Assembly: GCF_949820605.1 (NCBI RefSeq)
Contig: NZ_CATKVU010000006.1
Coordinates: 434,001-498,000 of the forward strand
Reading direction: 5' to 3'
DNA from: Segatella copri
Lineage (GTDB): Bacteria > Bacteroidota > Bacteroidia > Bacteroidales > Bacteroidaceae
Length of the DNA stretch: 64,000 nt
In this document: one piece after another, positions 43,868-53,540 of the stretch
Position numbering within the stretch: position 1 is the first letter of the stretch
How the letters are laid out: every line of letters starts with the position of its first letter
The notes under the pieces: generated by a model
Told to the model about the DNA's origin: nothing
Databases searched by the model: none
What the model saw: only the letters and a program-made list of their open reading frames with translations
Position numbers and translations under genes: made by a program

Positions 43868-45070
43868 TTATGCCTCTTTCTTCTTCGTCTTAGGAAGAAC
43901 GAGGTTGAGAACAACGCCGATGACGGCGGAAAGACCGATGCCGGAAATGGCGAAGGAACCGGATGAGAGAACGGCGCCACCCAAGCCCATCGTCAGCATC
44001 ACAGAGATGATGATAACATTGCGGGTTTCATTCATGTCTACCTTGTTCTGCATCAGATTCTGAACGCCCACACTTGCGATGGTTCCAAAAAGCAGCAGCA
44101 TGATGCCACCTAAAACCGCCTGAGGAATACTCTGCAACAAAGCACTCAACTTGCCCACGATGGAGAAACAGATGGCGGTGGCTGCGGATATGCGAATCAC
44201 GGCAGGACTCGTTACCTTGGTGATAGACATCGCACCTGTTACCTCTGAATAAGTGGTCTCAGGAGGTCCGCCCAGAAAGGCTGAACAGAGACATGCCAGT
44301 CCATCGCCCAACATCGTGCGATGCAATCCCGGATCTGCCACGAAATCCTTCTTGGCTACGGCACTCACCACATATACATCGCCGATATGCTCCAGCACCG
44401 GAGCTATTGCCACGGGCAACATATAGAGGAATGGAGCCCAGGAGAAATGGGTGATGGTATCGAAGGATACAGGACATGAGAACCATGATGCCGCTGCCAC
44501 GCCCGAGAAATCTACCTCGCCCATGCAGATGGCGATGACATAGCCCACGATAACTCCCGAAATGATAGGAACCAGCTTCATCAAGCCCTTGCAGAAGTTA
44601 AGCACCAGGATAGCGGTGATGAGCGATGCAAAGGAGAGAATCCAGTTGGTCTTTGCCATATCCACAGCGCTGCCCGAAAGGGAGAGACCGATGAGGATGA
44701 TGGCGGGACCGATGACTACCGGAGGAAAAATCCTGTCCAGCAGTTTCTTGCCCTGCCATTTCACTAGGGCGCTCATGACGAAATACACCAGAGAAACGCT
44801 GGTTAGTCCGGCGATTGTTCCCGGCAGTCCCCATTGCTTGGTTGCAGCGATGATAGGGGCGATAAAGGCGAAGGAACTGCCCAGAAAAATAGGCACCTTA
44901 CCCTTGGTGATGAAGTGAAAAAGAAAGGTTCCTACACCAGCGGTGAAGAGAGCCGTTGCCGGATCGATGCCTATCAGAAGAGGCACCAGAACCGTTGCAC
45001 CGAAAGCCACAAACAGAAACTGTACTCCCACAAGGGTTTTCTTGGTCATAGAAAGTTGTTCTGTATCCAT
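43868..45070 (-). CDS. uraA: Uracil/xanthine permease (NCS2 family)
   Basis: The 400-residue product has 14 hydrophobic segments and the NCS2 motifs F-L-G-S-S-F-A-F-I, V-V-I-G-P-A-I-I-L-I-G-L, and the C-terminal G-G-P-P-E-T-T-Y-S-E-V-T-G-A-M (Q/E-N-x-G-x4-T/T-R equivalent). Length and motifs are nearest UraA-type uracil:proton symporters. It follows fcl by 15 bases, so it is the last gene of the minus-strand series. The symbol is by family; xanthine specificity is not excluded. Confidence 0.85.
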   Translation of the reverse strand: MDTEQLSMTKKTLVGVQFLFVAFGATVLVPLLIGIDPATALFTAGVGTFLFHFITKGKVPIFLGSSFAFIAPIIAATKQWGLPGTIAGLTSVSLVYFVMSALVKWQGKKLLDRIFPPVVIGPAIILIGLSLSGSAVDMAKTNWILSFASLITAILVLNFCKGLMKLVPIISGVIVGYVIAICMGEVDFSGVAAASWFSCPVSFDTITHFSWAPFLYMLPVAIAPVLEHIGDVYVVSAVAKKDFVADPGLHRTMLGDGLACLCSAFLGGPPETTYSEVTGAMSITKVTSPAVIRISAATAICFSIVGKLSALLQSIPQAVLGGIMLLLFGTIASVGVQNLMQNKVDMNETRNVIIISVMLTMGLGGAVLSSGSFAISGIGLSAVIGVVLNLVLPKTKKKEA

Positions 45071-45085
45071 AGTCGATATTCTTTA

Positions 45086-46294
45086 TTAGCCTTTCAGACT
45101 CTCCTGATACCAGTCGAAGAGTTTCTTCACACCATCTTCAATCTCTACCTTATGCGTCCATCCGAGGCTATGGAGCTTATCTACAGAGATGAGCTTGCGC
45201 ATGGTTCCATCTGGCTTGCTGGCGTCAAACTCTACTTCGCCTTCGAAACCTACTGCCTTTACTACAAGTTCAGAAAGTTCACGGATGGTGAGCTCCTTGC
45301 CGGTACCCACGTTGATGTGGCAGTTGCGAATCTCACCGAGAGAAGGGATAGCGCCACCACGGCCCTCAGAGTTGTTTCTATCCACAGCACCATCTACCTT
45401 GGCACCATAGAATACAGAACTGTACTTCTCGATACCGATGATGTCCTTGAAATCTACATTCAGGAGCACGTGAACGCTGGCATCTGCCATATCCTCGCTC
45501 CAGAGGAATTCACGCAATGGTTTGCCTGTTCCCCAAAGCACTACCTTGTTGTCGTAGATGCCATAGAACTCCAGCGCCTTCAGAATGCGCTCGTGAGAGT
45601 TGCTGCCGTCTACGTTATCCTCGCCGATGATTTCGCGGAGCTTATCAGTAGGGTTGATAGGGCGCTTGTTCATATCCACCTCGATACTGTGCCAGTCGCC
45701 ATCGTGGATGAGTTTGGCAAGATAAATCTTGCGCATCATCGCAGGCATTACGTGGCTGTTCTCCAGATGGAAGTTATCGTTTGGACCATAAAGGTTGGTT
45801 GGCATCACAGCGATATAGTTGGTACCATACTGAAGGTTGTAGCTCTCGCACATCTTCAGTCCGGCAATCTTGGCGATGGCATATTCCTCGTTGGTATATT
45901 CCAGCGGAGAGGTAAGGAGTACATCTTCACTCATAGGCTGCGGTGCATTCTTAGGATAGATGCAGGTAGAGCCCAGGAAGAGGAGTTTCTTCACGCCATG
46001 AGAATAAGCGTTGCTGATTACGTTACATTGCATCTTCATGTTCTGCATGATGAAGTCTGCACGATACAATGAATTCGCCATGATACCGCCCACGAAGGCA
46101 GCAGCCAATACTACTGCATCAGGCTTTTCCTCGTCAAAGAACTTCTCTACTGCATACTGGTCGGTCAAGTCGAGTTCTTTGTGAGAACGACCTACCAGGT
46201 TGTTATAACCTCTCTTCTTAAGGTTATTCCAGATAGCAGAACCCACGAGTCCGTGGTGTCCTGCAATATAAATCTTTGAATTCTTATCCAACAT
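45086..46294 (-). CDS. fcl: GDP-L-fucose synthase
   Basis: The 402-residue SDR enzyme has the NADP motif G-H-H-G-L-V-G (residues ~12-18), active-site S-T-C-I-Y-P and Y-T-N-E-E-Y-A-I-A-K (Y-x3-K). It makes GDP-L-fucose from the Gmd product. It is about 80 residues longer than E. coli Fcl, with two inserts: about 205-245 (S-I-E-V-D-M-N-K-R-P) and about 285-320. Neither insert touches the catalytic motifs. It starts 2 bases after gmd stops. Confidence 0.95.
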   Translation of the reverse strand: MLDKNSKIYIAGHHGLVGSAIWNNLKKRGYNNLVGRSHKELDLTDQYAVEKFFDEEKPDAVVLAAAFVGGIMANSLYRADFIMQNMKMQCNVISNAYSHGVKKLLFLGSTCIYPKNAPQPMSEDVLLTSPLEYTNEEYAIAKIAGLKMCESYNLQYGTNYIAVMPTNLYGPNDNFHLENSHVMPAMMRKIYLAKLIHDGDWHSIEVDMNKRPINPTDKLREIIGEDNVDGSNSHERILKALEFYGIYDNKVVLWGTGKPLREFLWSEDMADASVHVLLNVDFKDIIGIEKYSSVFYGAKVDGAVDRNNSEGRGGAIPSLGEIRNCHINVGTGKELTIRELSELVVKAVGFEGEVEFDASKPDGTMRKLISVDKLHSLGWTHKVEIEDGVKKLFDWYQESLKG

Positions 46295-46296
46295 AA

Positions 46297-47406
46297 TTAC
46301 TTGACAATTCCCTTTTCCAAATATTCTGCAAGATTGCAGCGAACCTTCTGACCGGCATCCTCGGCAGCTACCTTCGCCATATCGCTCTCTACCATGATCT
46401 TTACGAGATCCTCGAAAGAGGTGGTGTTAGGATTCCAGTTGAGCTTAGCCTTTGCCTTTGTTGGGTCACCCCAGAGGTTCACCACGTCGGTAGGACGGTA
46501 GAAATCAGGAGAAACCTCAACGAGTGTCTTGCCGATGAGTTCCTCAGGACCCTCAACGCAGATACCCTTCTCGTTCTCGTCCTTGCCTTCCCATTTCAGT
46601 TCGATTCCTACATAGTGGAACGCCAGCTGGGCGAACTCACGGACAGAGTGTTGCTTACCTGTTGCAATCACAAAGTCCTCTGGCTTCTCTGCCTGGAGAA
46701 TCAGCCACATACACTCTACATAATCCTTGGCATAACCCCAGTCGCGGAGCGAATCCAGGTTACCGAGATAGAGCTTGTCTTGCTTGCCCTGCTTGATGCG
46801 GGCTGCAGCCAAAGTAATCTTGCGGGTTACGAAAGTCTCACCACGGCGCTCACTTTCATGATTGAAGAGGATACCCGAGCAGCAGAACATATCATAAGCC
46901 TCACGATACTCCTTGACAATCCAGAAACCATACTGCTTGGCAACAGCGTATGGAGAATAAGGGTGGAATGGAGTGTTCTCGTTCTGCGGAACCTCTTCTA
47001 CCTTACCGTAGAGCTCAGATGTTGAAGCCTGATACATACGGCAGGTCTTCTCCAGACCGCATTGGCGGATAGCCTCCAGGATACGGAGCACACCGGTAGC
47101 ATCTACATCTGCTGTAAACTCAGGGGAGTCGAAGCTCACCTGTACGTGGCTCTGTGCTGCCAGATTATATACCTCAGTAGGTTTCACCTTGTTCATTACC
47201 TGGATGATACTCATAGAGTCACCGAGGTCAGCATAGTGAAGATGGAAATTAGGTGTACCTTCCAAATGGGCAATTCTTTCGCGGTAGTCGGTAGATGATC
47301 GGCGGATAGTTCCGTGAACATCATACCCTTTTTCCAACAATAATTCAGCCAAGTATGAACCATCCTGGCCTGTAATACCTGTAATTAAAGCTACTTTTCT
47401 ATTCAT
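46297..47406 (-). CDS. gmd: GDP-mannose 4,6-dehydratase
   Basis: The 369-residue product has the Rossmann motif [12 protein letters not shown] (~9-20), R-R-S-S, and Y-S-P-Y-A-V-A-K with the catalytic Tyr/Lys. Length is standard. It converts GDP-D-mannose to GDP-4-keto-6-deoxymannose, feeding fcl. Fucose made here goes to capsule and surface glycans. Upstream is a HAD phosphatase and pgi, which supplies the fructose-6-P precursor. Confidence 0.97.
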   Translation of the reverse strand: MNRKVALITGITGQDGSYLAELLLEKGYDVHGTIRRSSTDYRERIAHLEGTPNFHLHYADLGDSMSIIQVMNKVKPTEVYNLAAQSHVQVSFDSPEFTADVDATGVLRILEAIRQCGLEKTCRMYQASTSELYGKVEEVPQNENTPFHPYSPYAVAKQYGFWIVKEYREAYDMFCCSGILFNHESERRGETFVTRKITLAAARIKQGKQDKLYLGNLDSLRDWGYAKDYVECMWLILQAEKPEDFVIATGKQHSVREFAQLAFHYVGIELKWEGKDENEKGICVEGPEELIGKTLVEVSPDFYRPTDVVNLWGDPTKAKAKLNWNPNTTSFEDLVKIMVESDMAKVAAEDAGQKVRCNLAEYLEKGIVK

Positions 47407-47471
47407 GTCATTATATGTTTTTAATGATGTCTTTTTATTGAATAAGTCAGAATATCTGTGGGTGAACCGGA

Positions 47472-48197
47472 TTAAGCCTTAGCAATCAGGTTTTCAAAGT
47501 CATCACAGAATTCAGTCATCTGGTGATAGAGTAGATTGCAACCCTTATTGGATAATTCTTCATCTGGTAGCGGACCGCTGTTAATTGCTACCGTAAAAAT
47601 GTTGGCTGCCACGCCGGCACGGACGCCCAAAGGAGCATTCTCTACCACGATGCCTTCCCAGGGTTTCAGGTTTCCTGCCTTCTGCAATCCCATGAGATAT
47701 GGGTCAGGATTTGGTTTGCCGCGCTTTACATCATAGGCGGTTACGATATGTGCTTCATCCAAAAAATCGCCGAAGTCGTTGAGCAGTCGCATGATGAGCG
47801 GGCGCTGTCCGCTTCCTGTTACCACTCCTACCTGCATGCCGGCATCTTTAATCTTCTGCATGATTTCCTTTACGCCAGGAAATATTCCGGCAGTAGGCAT
47901 CGAGTGGAATATTTCGGTCTTCACATCATACATCTTCTGTGCTTCGTCCAGCGTGATGTCGATGCCCTTCTGCTTCTTCACCATCATCTGGATGGTGTCA
48001 ATGCCTCGGGCTCCTTCGGTGGCATAAGCATCGGCTGCTGTCATGTGGATATCAAACTGTTTCATCGATTCCTGCCATGCCACAGCATGATTTGGCATAC
48101 TGTTGTACAGCACGCCGTCCATATCAAAAAGCACGGCTTTAGGGTTGAATTCCCCAAAGCCGTGTTCTTTCATATATTTAAAAATAATTTCCTTCAT
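47472..48197 (-). CDS. HAD hydrolase, beta-phosphoglucomutase-like
   Basis: From the ATG at 48197 the product is 241 residues. HAD motif I is F-D-M-D-G-V-L (residues ~24-30), motif II V-V-T-G-S-G, motif [14 protein letters not shown]. It has the alpha-helical C1 cap of the pgmB/phosphoserine-like subgroup. It could act on a sugar phosphate. A TTG directly before the ATG also opens the frame, but the ATG is preferred. It starts 3 bases after pgi. Confidence 0.87.
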   Translation of the reverse strand: MKEIIFKYMKEHGFGEFNPKAVLFDMDGVLYNSMPNHAVAWQESMKQFDIHMTAADAYATEGARGIDTIQMMVKKQKGIDITLDEAQKMYDVKTEIFHSMPTAGIFPGVKEIMQKIKDAGMQVGVVTGSGQRPLIMRLLNDFGDFLDEAHIVTAYDVKRGKPNPDPYLMGLQKAGNLKPWEGIVVENAPLGVRAGVAANIFTVAINSGPLPDEELSNKGCNLLYHQMTEFCDDFENLIAKA

Positions 48198-48200
48198 CAA

Positions 48201-49556
48201 TTATTCATTCTTCAAGCGCTCCTGGATAGCTTTGCTCTCTGCCTCATAACCTGGCTTGTTGAGCAATGCGAACATATTCTTCTTGTATGCCTCAACACCA
48301 GGCTGGTTGAATGGGTTTACCTCTTCCAAGAGACCGCTGATACCGCAAGCCTTCTCGAAGAAGTAGATCAGCTGACCGAGGTAGTAAGCGTTCAACTCTG
48401 GTACGTTAACCAGGATGTTAGGAACACCACCGTCAACGTGAGCCAGACGTGTACCGAGCTCTGCCATCTTGTTCACCTCGTCAACACGCTTGCCCTCGAG
48501 GAAGTTCAAACCGTCGAGGTTCTCATCATCGTGAGGGAAGAGTAACTTCTCGTTAGGAGTCTCTACGCTGATAACAGTCTCGAAGATAGAGCGCTCGCCC
48601 TGCTGAATCCACTGGCCCATAGAGTGAAGGTCGGTAGTGAAGTCGCAAGCTGCTGGGAAGATACCCTTCTGGTCCTTACCCTCGCTCTCACCATAGAGCT
48701 GCTTCCACCACTCAGCGAAGTAGTGAAGTTTAGGCTGGAAGTTGCATACAATCTCAATCTTCTTGCCAGCCTGAGTATAGAGAGCCTGACGTGTAGCTGC
48801 ATAGATAGCAGCAGGATTCTCCTCGAAAGCTACGTCCTTGCCGCAAGCCTTCTCCATGTCAGCCGCACCAGCAACGAGCTGCTTTACATCGAAACCAGCT
48901 ACTGCGATAGGCAACAAACCTACTGGGGTCAAAACAGAGAAACGGCCACCTACATTGTCAGGGATGATGAAGCTCTTGTAGCCCTCCTTGTCAGCACAAG
49001 TACGTGCAGCACCCTTCTTGGCGTCGGTTACAGCTACGATAACATCCTTAGCCTCTTCCTTACCGCGCTGATCCTCGCATTGCTTCTTCAAAAGACGGAA
49101 AGCGAGAGCAGTCTCAGTAGTGGTACCAGACTTAGAGATGTTGATGACACCAAACTTCTTGTCCTTCAAGAAAGAAGTCAGCTCGAAGAGGTAGTCCTCA
49201 CCGATATTGTTACCTGCGAAGAGGATAGTAGGGTTCTTCTTGTCGTTTACGAGCCAAGCGAAAGAGTTGCCGAGGCCTTCGATAACGGCGCGTGCACCGA
49301 GGTAGCTACCACCGATACCTGCTACAACAACCACCTCACACTTTTCGCGCAAAGTATTGGCAACAGCCTGAATCTCATTGAGGAACTCAGGAGTGATAGA
49401 AGATGGCAAATGCAACCATCCCAAGAAATCGTTACCTTCACAAGTGCCGTTCTCAAGAGCTTCCTGAGCGGCCTTAACCTTAGGCTCGTAAGCCTTTACT
49501 GCACCTTCTGCAAGGAATGATGCAGCCTTTGTAATGTTTAAGCTGATACTTTTCAT
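48201..49556 (-). CDS. pgi: Glucose-6-phosphate isomerase
   Basis: The 451-residue product has [23 protein letters not shown] (sugar-phosphate loop) and the C-terminal catalytic K in Q-P-G-V-E-A-Y-K-K. Length corresponds to the shorter bacterial PGI class. Cytoplasmic: interconverts glucose-6-P and fructose-6-P. It lies between gpsA and a HAD phosphatase in a conserved Bacteroidota order. Confidence 0.97.
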   Translation of the reverse strand: MKSISLNITKAASFLAEGAVKAYEPKVKAAQEALENGTCEGNDFLGWLHLPSSITPEFLNEIQAVANTLREKCEVVVVAGIGGSYLGARAVIEGLGNSFAWLVNDKKNPTILFAGNNIGEDYLFELTSFLKDKKFGVINISKSGTTTETALAFRLLKKQCEDQRGKEEAKDVIVAVTDAKKGAARTCADKEGYKSFIIPDNVGGRFSVLTPVGLLPIAVAGFDVKQLVAGAADMEKACGKDVAFEENPAAIYAATRQALYTQAGKKIEIVCNFQPKLHYFAEWWKQLYGESEGKDQKGIFPAACDFTTDLHSMGQWIQQGERSIFETVISVETPNEKLLFPHDDENLDGLNFLEGKRVDEVNKMAELGTRLAHVDGGVPNILVNVPELNAYYLGQLIYFFEKACGISGLLEEVNPFNQPGVEAYKKNMFALLNKPGYEAESKAIQERLKNE

Positions 49557-49640
49557 TTTTTCTTTTAATTTCTAAATGAATGTGTTAATGTTACTACTTG
49601 AAGACAAACTCTTCTGCCGAAACCGAAGGATAGGATGTGC

Positions 49641-50639
49641 CTATCTGAACGAGTCGGTCAAGAGTTTGATTTCGATTTGCGGACTGATGCGCTCGTACAA
49701 TATATTATATACAGCATCGAGAATCGGCATGTTGACGTGCATGTGGCGATTGATTTCCTTCATACACTTGGTGCCGAAATATCCTTCTGCAATCATCTCC
49801 ATCTCTATCTGCGCACTCTTCACGCTGTAGCCCTTGCCTATCATGGTTCCGAAGGTGCGGTTGCGGGAAAAGTTGCTGTAACCTGTTACGAGCAAGTCGC
49901 CCAGATAAACTGAGTCGTACATGCTTCGGTCGATAGGGTGGACGGCTGTCAGGAAGCGGTGCATCTCCTGAACGGCATTTGACATGAGTACCGCCTGGAA
50001 GTTGTCACCATACTTCAGTCCGCCACAGATACCTGCTGCGATGGCGTATACGTTCTTCAGAACCGAAGAGTATTCGATACCGATGACATCGCTCGAAGTC
50101 TTGGTCTTGATGAATTCACTCGCCAGACAATCGTTGGCGAAGGCACGCGCCTTTTCGGTATCGCTACAGCCCACGGTGAGATAGCTCAGTCGCTCCAGTG
50201 CCACCTCCTCGGCATGAGAAGGACCTCCGATGCAGGCGAGGTTCTCGTAAGGCACATCGTAAACCTGATGGAAATACTCTGAGCAAACGAGGTTTTCATC
50301 AGGCACAATACCTTTGATGGCTGTGATGATGAACTTGTCGCTGAGTCGCGTCTTGAGCTTTTTGAGATGATTCTTCAGATAAGGCGACGGGGTGACGAAC
50401 ACGAGTGTATCGTAGTTCTGCACTATCTTGTTGATGTCGGAAGAGAAGAAAATCTCATCTACATTGAATCGTGCCGACATCAGATAGGCAGGGTTGTGCC
50501 CCATGCGCTTGAAGTCCTCGATGCGGTCATCGCGACGCATATACCAGCCTATGTGATGAGTATGACCCACCACAATCTTGGCTATTGCCGTAGCCCAGCT
50601 ACCGCCGCCAATTATCGCTATTTTACCGCAATTATACAT
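49641..50639 (-). CDS. gpsA: NAD(P)-dependent glycerol-3-phosphate dehydrogenase
   Basis: From the ATG at 50639 the product is 332 residues. G-G-G-S-W-A-T-A (~10-17) binds NAD(P), and the catalytic Lys is expected near the I-K-G-I-V region. It makes sn-glycerol-3-phosphate for phospholipids. The frame remains open to 50690, but the added residues (Q-L-N-I-Q-H-S-T-F-N-I-N) only translate heptanucleotide repeat DNA, so the internal ATG is used. Confidence 0.95.
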   Translation of the reverse strand: MYNCGKIAIIGGGSWATAIAKIVVGHTHHIGWYMRRDDRIEDFKRMGHNPAYLMSARFNVDEIFFSSDINKIVQNYDTLVFVTPSPYLKNHLKKLKTRLSDKFIITAIKGIVPDENLVCSEYFHQVYDVPYENLACIGGPSHAEEVALERLSYLTVGCSDTEKARAFANDCLASEFIKTKTSSDVIGIEYSSVLKNVYAIAAGICGGLKYGDNFQAVLMSNAVQEMHRFLTAVHPIDRSMYDSVYLGDLLVTGYSNFSRNRTFGTMIGKGYSVKSAQIEMEMIAEGYFGTKCMKEINRHMHVNMPILDAVYNILYERISPQIEIKLLTDSFR

Positions 50640-50643
50640 GTTA

Positions 50644-50671
50644 ATGTTGAATGTTGAATGTTGAATGTTGA
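50644..50671. repeat. Heptanucleotide repeat, gpsA-side end of the four-helix element
   Basis: Four exact copies of ATGTTGA lie directly upstream of the gpsA start codon. They are inverted relative to the ATTCAAC repeats at 51068-51095. Confidence 0.9.
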
Positions 50672-50707
50672 GTTGGCATACGCCTTGCATGCTGGATGTT
50701 GTGAGAC

Positions 50708-51066
50708 TTAATGGCTGTCTGGTTGTAATTTCTTAGTAACAGAAGCAAGAAGACTTACCATTTCATTGGCATCCTTATATATAGGTATAGCTTTTCGTCT
50801 AAGTATTTAGTTCGATACAAAAGCTCTATCCAATATAATGTCTCTTTACTTTCTTTGAGAGAAATGTAAACCTTTGCAGCAAAGTCTGCTTTGCTGATTG
50901 CTGACTGAGCTTCGGAAAGATTAGCTCCGATACTAGTACCAGAACGAAGGAGTTGTTTGCTTAAAACAAACTCCTTCTTCTCGTTACATAACCATTTGTA
51001 TAGATTAACGATGCGTACAGCAAAATCCATACTCTTGGTCATAAGTAAATCTTTTGCGCTGCTCAT
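50708..51066 (-). pseudogene. Four-helix-bundle (S23/IVS-type) protein gene with a frameshift
   Basis: From ATG 51066 the frame encodes a typical S23-family protein (M-D-F-A-V-R-I-V-N-L-Y-K-W-L, then R-S-G-T-S-I-G-A-N-L-S-E-A-Q-S-A, S-K-A-D-F), but after L-D-E-K it runs into a stop at about residue 103. In another frame the expected C-terminus (I-Y-K-D-A-N-E-M-V-S-L-L-A-S-V) follows to TAA at 50710-50708. One missing base in the A-run at 50795-50792 (minus) would restore a 119-residue protein, the usual family length. It may be a real mutation, a slippage-prone switch, or a sequencing error. Confidence 0.8.
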
Positions 51067-51067
51067 A

Positions 51068-51095
51068 ATTCAACATTCAACAATCAACATTCAAC
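51068..51095. repeat. Heptanucleotide repeat, lysS-side end of the four-helix element
   Basis: ATTCAAC, ATTCAAC, AATCAAC, ATTCAAC. It overlaps the lysS C-terminus and stop codon (51084) and ends at the four-helix-bundle ATG. Confidence 0.88.
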
Positions 51096-52820
51096 ATTAC
51101 TACGATCAATCCAGCCCTGGATGTCGTCAACAGAAGGCTTCTCGTAGCCGAGCTTGTACTTCTTGTTGATTTCGCCGATTTTCTGCTGGAGACCCTGAGC
51201 CTTTTCTTCACGGATATCAGAGATGAGGTTGAAGCCTGCCTTGCGGAGCACGTATGCCCAATCCTCTGGCACGCCAATCTCTGCCCATTCCTTGATGGTG
51301 CTCTGTGGCATCTTCTTCTCTGGCTTCATCTGTGGGAAGAACAGTACCTCCTGAATGAAGGTCTTGCCGGTCATCAACATGACCAAGCGGTCGATACCGA
51401 TACCGATACCTGATGTTGGAGGCATACCATACTGGAGGGCACGGAGGAAGTCCTGGTCAATGATCATTGCCTCGTCATCACCCTTGTCAGCAAGCTTCAT
51501 CTGGTCGATGAAACGCTCTTCCTGGTCAATTGGGTCGTTGAGCTCAGAGTATGCATTGGCAAGCTCCTTACCGTTTACCATCAACTCGAAACGCTCGGTC
51601 AAGCCTGGCTTAGAACGGTGCATCTTGGTCAATGGAGACATCTCTACAGGATAGTCGGTGATGAAGGTTGGCTGGAGGAAAGTGCCCTCGCAGAACTCAC
51701 CGAAGAGCTCATCAATCAACTTACCCTTACCCATGGTCTCATCTACGTCCATGCCCTTCTCCTTGCAGAATGCGCGGATCTCTTCCTCTGTCTTGCCGTT
51801 GCAGTCGAAACCGGTCTTTTCCTTGATGGCATCGAGGATAGGCAGACGGCGATATGGAGCCTTGAAACTGATGATGTTGCCATCAATCTCGCGCTCTGGC
51901 TTACCGTTTACGGCGATACAGATCGTTTCGAGCAACTTCTCTGTGAAAGCCATCATCCAGTTGTAGTCCTTGTACTGAACATAAAGCTCCATACAGGTAA
52001 ACTCAGGGTTGTGGTTGCGGTCCATACCCTCGTTGCGGAAGTTCTTGCCGATTTCATAAACACCCTCGAAACCACCTACGATGAGGCGCTTCAGGTAGAG
52101 CTCGGTAGCGATACGCATGTACATATCCTGATCGAGCGCATTGAAGTGGGTGATGAATGGGCGGGCAGAAGCACCACCGGCAATGCTCTGCAGGGTAGGA
52201 GTCTCTACCTCAGTATAACCTGCGTTGTCGAGTACGCTGCGGAGTGTGCGGAGTACGGTAGCACGCTGCATGAAAGTATCCTTTACGCCATCATTAACGA
52301 TGAGGTCAACGTAGCGCTGGCGGTAACGCAACTCCGGATCATCGAACTTGTCGTAAGCCACGCCATCCTTATACTTCACGATAGGGAGTGGCTTCAAGCT
52401 CTTAGAGAGCAGGCACAGTTCCTTGGCGTGAACAGAAATCTCGCCAGTCTGTGTGCGGAATACGAAACCCTTTACACCGATGAAGTCACCGATATCGAGA
52501 AGTTTCTTGAATACAGTATTATAAAGGTCCTTGTTCTCGTCTGGACAAATCTCGTCGCGGGCGATATAAACCTGGATTCTTCCCTTTGAGTCCTGCAACT
52601 CAGCGAAGCTAGCTTTACCCATTACGCGGCGACCCATCATACGTCCGGCGATAACTACCTGGCGTGGCTCGTCCTCGTCCTTGAATTCAGCTTTGATATC
52701 TGTGCTGAATGCATTGGTTGGAAACTCTGCTGCTGGGTATGGGTCGATACCCATCTCGCGCAATGTCTGAAGACTCTGTCTGCGAACGATTTCCTGTTCG
52801 CTTAGCTCTAAAATGTTCAT
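51084..52820 (-). CDS. lysS: Lysine--tRNA ligase, class II
   Basis: The 578-residue product has an OB-fold anticodon-binding domain (about 55-160) and a class II catalytic domain with motif 1, motif 2 ([15 protein letters not shown]) and motif 3 (G-I-G-I-G-I-D-R). It is somewhat longer than E. coli LysS, with a C-terminal ~75-residue extension found in Bacteroidota. The last residues (S-N-V-E-C-stop) are encoded by ATGTTGA repeat DNA, so the original end was probably replaced. A -7 element is at 52868-52861. Confidence 0.97.
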   Translation of the reverse strand: MNILELSEQEIVRRQSLQTLREMGIDPYPAAEFPTNAFSTDIKAEFKDEDEPRQVVIAGRMMGRRVMGKASFAELQDSKGRIQVYIARDEICPDENKDLYNTVFKKLLDIGDFIGVKGFVFRTQTGEISVHAKELCLLSKSLKPLPIVKYKDGVAYDKFDDPELRYRQRYVDLIVNDGVKDTFMQRATVLRTLRSVLDNAGYTEVETPTLQSIAGGASARPFITHFNALDQDMYMRIATELYLKRLIVGGFEGVYEIGKNFRNEGMDRNHNPEFTCMELYVQYKDYNWMMAFTEKLLETICIAVNGKPEREIDGNIISFKAPYRRLPILDAIKEKTGFDCNGKTEEEIRAFCKEKGMDVDETMGKGKLIDELFGEFCEGTFLQPTFITDYPVEMSPLTKMHRSKPGLTERFELMVNGKELANAYSELNDPIDQEERFIDQMKLADKGDDEAMIIDQDFLRALQYGMPPTSGIGIGIDRLVMLMTGKTFIQEVLFFPQMKPEKKMPQSTIKEWAEIGVPEDWAYVLRKAGFNLISDIREEKAQGLQQKIGEINKKYKLGYEKPSVDDIQGWIDRSNVEC

Positions 52821-52860
52821 ATTCTATTCAGATATATCTTTTATTTTCTTATTTTTGGTG

Positions 52861-52868
52861 CAAAAATA
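52861..52868 (-). promoter_or_regulatory. -7 element of the lysS series
   Basis: The minus strand reads TATTTTTG, 41 bases before the lysS ATG. Confidence 0.6.
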
Positions 52869-52971
52869 CAAAATAAATCTGAACTATATGCCGTTTTTTA
52901 TGTTTTTTATTATTAAAGAAAGGAAAAGGTATGTAAAGTTTGCCCTTTATCAAATAAAAAGTGCGATAAAT

Positions 52972-53002
52972 TTTGTTTTCTCTAAAGAAAGTCTTACCTT
53001 TG
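52972..53002 (+). promoter_or_regulatory. Promoter of the men genes
   Basis: TTTG (52972-52975) and TACCTTTG (52995-53002) are 19 bases apart, an excellent sigma-ABfr match. The leader to the first gene is about 85 bases. Confidence 0.75.
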
Positions 53003-53093
53003 CGTTGAGTTTATCAGAAACATACTTTGGAGCGATGAGAAAACGAATAGCTCTGAATCAATAACAAAATACGAAAAAATAGGAGATAATAAG

Positions 53094-53540
53094 ATGAACA
53101 TAGATGAATTAGTAAAAAGAATCAGCAAGACTGATGGATTATCCAAGACCCTCGGAATGCATTTCATTTCTACCCCTGAGCCTGATACGCTTCAGGCAAC
53201 GATGAAGGTAGATGAGCGTAATCGCCAACCTTTCGGCTTCTTGAGTGGAGGTGCTTCTTTGGCTCTTGCCGAGAATGTGGCGGGTATCGGTTCCCTGGCG
53301 CTCTGTCCGGGACAGATTGCCGTGGGCATCAACGTGAGCGGTACTCATGTTCAGGCGGTCAGCGAGGGCGATACGGTTACTGCCTTTGCCAAGATTGTGC
53401 ACAAGGGCAGAACCTTGCATACCTGGCAGGTGGATATCAAGAATACGGCTGGTGAGGTAATCTGTACCGTACAGGTAACCAACTATGTGTTCACTCCAAA
53501 GAAAGATAATCAGAAAAAGGGGGCAGAAACAAAGGTATGA
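53094..53540 (+). CDS. menI: Hotdog-fold thioesterase, probable DHNA-CoA hydrolase
   Basis: The 148-residue product has the PaaI/MenI hotdog pattern: R-Q-P-F-G-F-L-S-G-G-A-S-L-A-L-A-E-N with the catalytic Glu, then V-G-I-N-V-S-G-T-H-V. The usual L-H-G-G His is Ser here. Its position directly before menF (4-base ATGA overlap) supports hydrolysis of 1,4-dihydroxy-2-naphthoyl-CoA in menaquinone synthesis. The symbol rests on context; other acyl-CoA substrates are possible. Confidence 0.8.
   Translation: MNIDELVKRISKTDGLSKTLGMHFISTPEPDTLQATMKVDERNRQPFGFLSGGASLALAENVAGIGSLALCPGQIAVGINVSGTHVQAVSEGDTVTAFAKIVHKGRTLHTWQVDIKNTAGEVICTVQVTNYVFTPKKDNQKKGAETKV

Noticed and set aside
51618..52589. Plus-strand open frame of 323 codons
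   Set aside because: Antisense of lysS.
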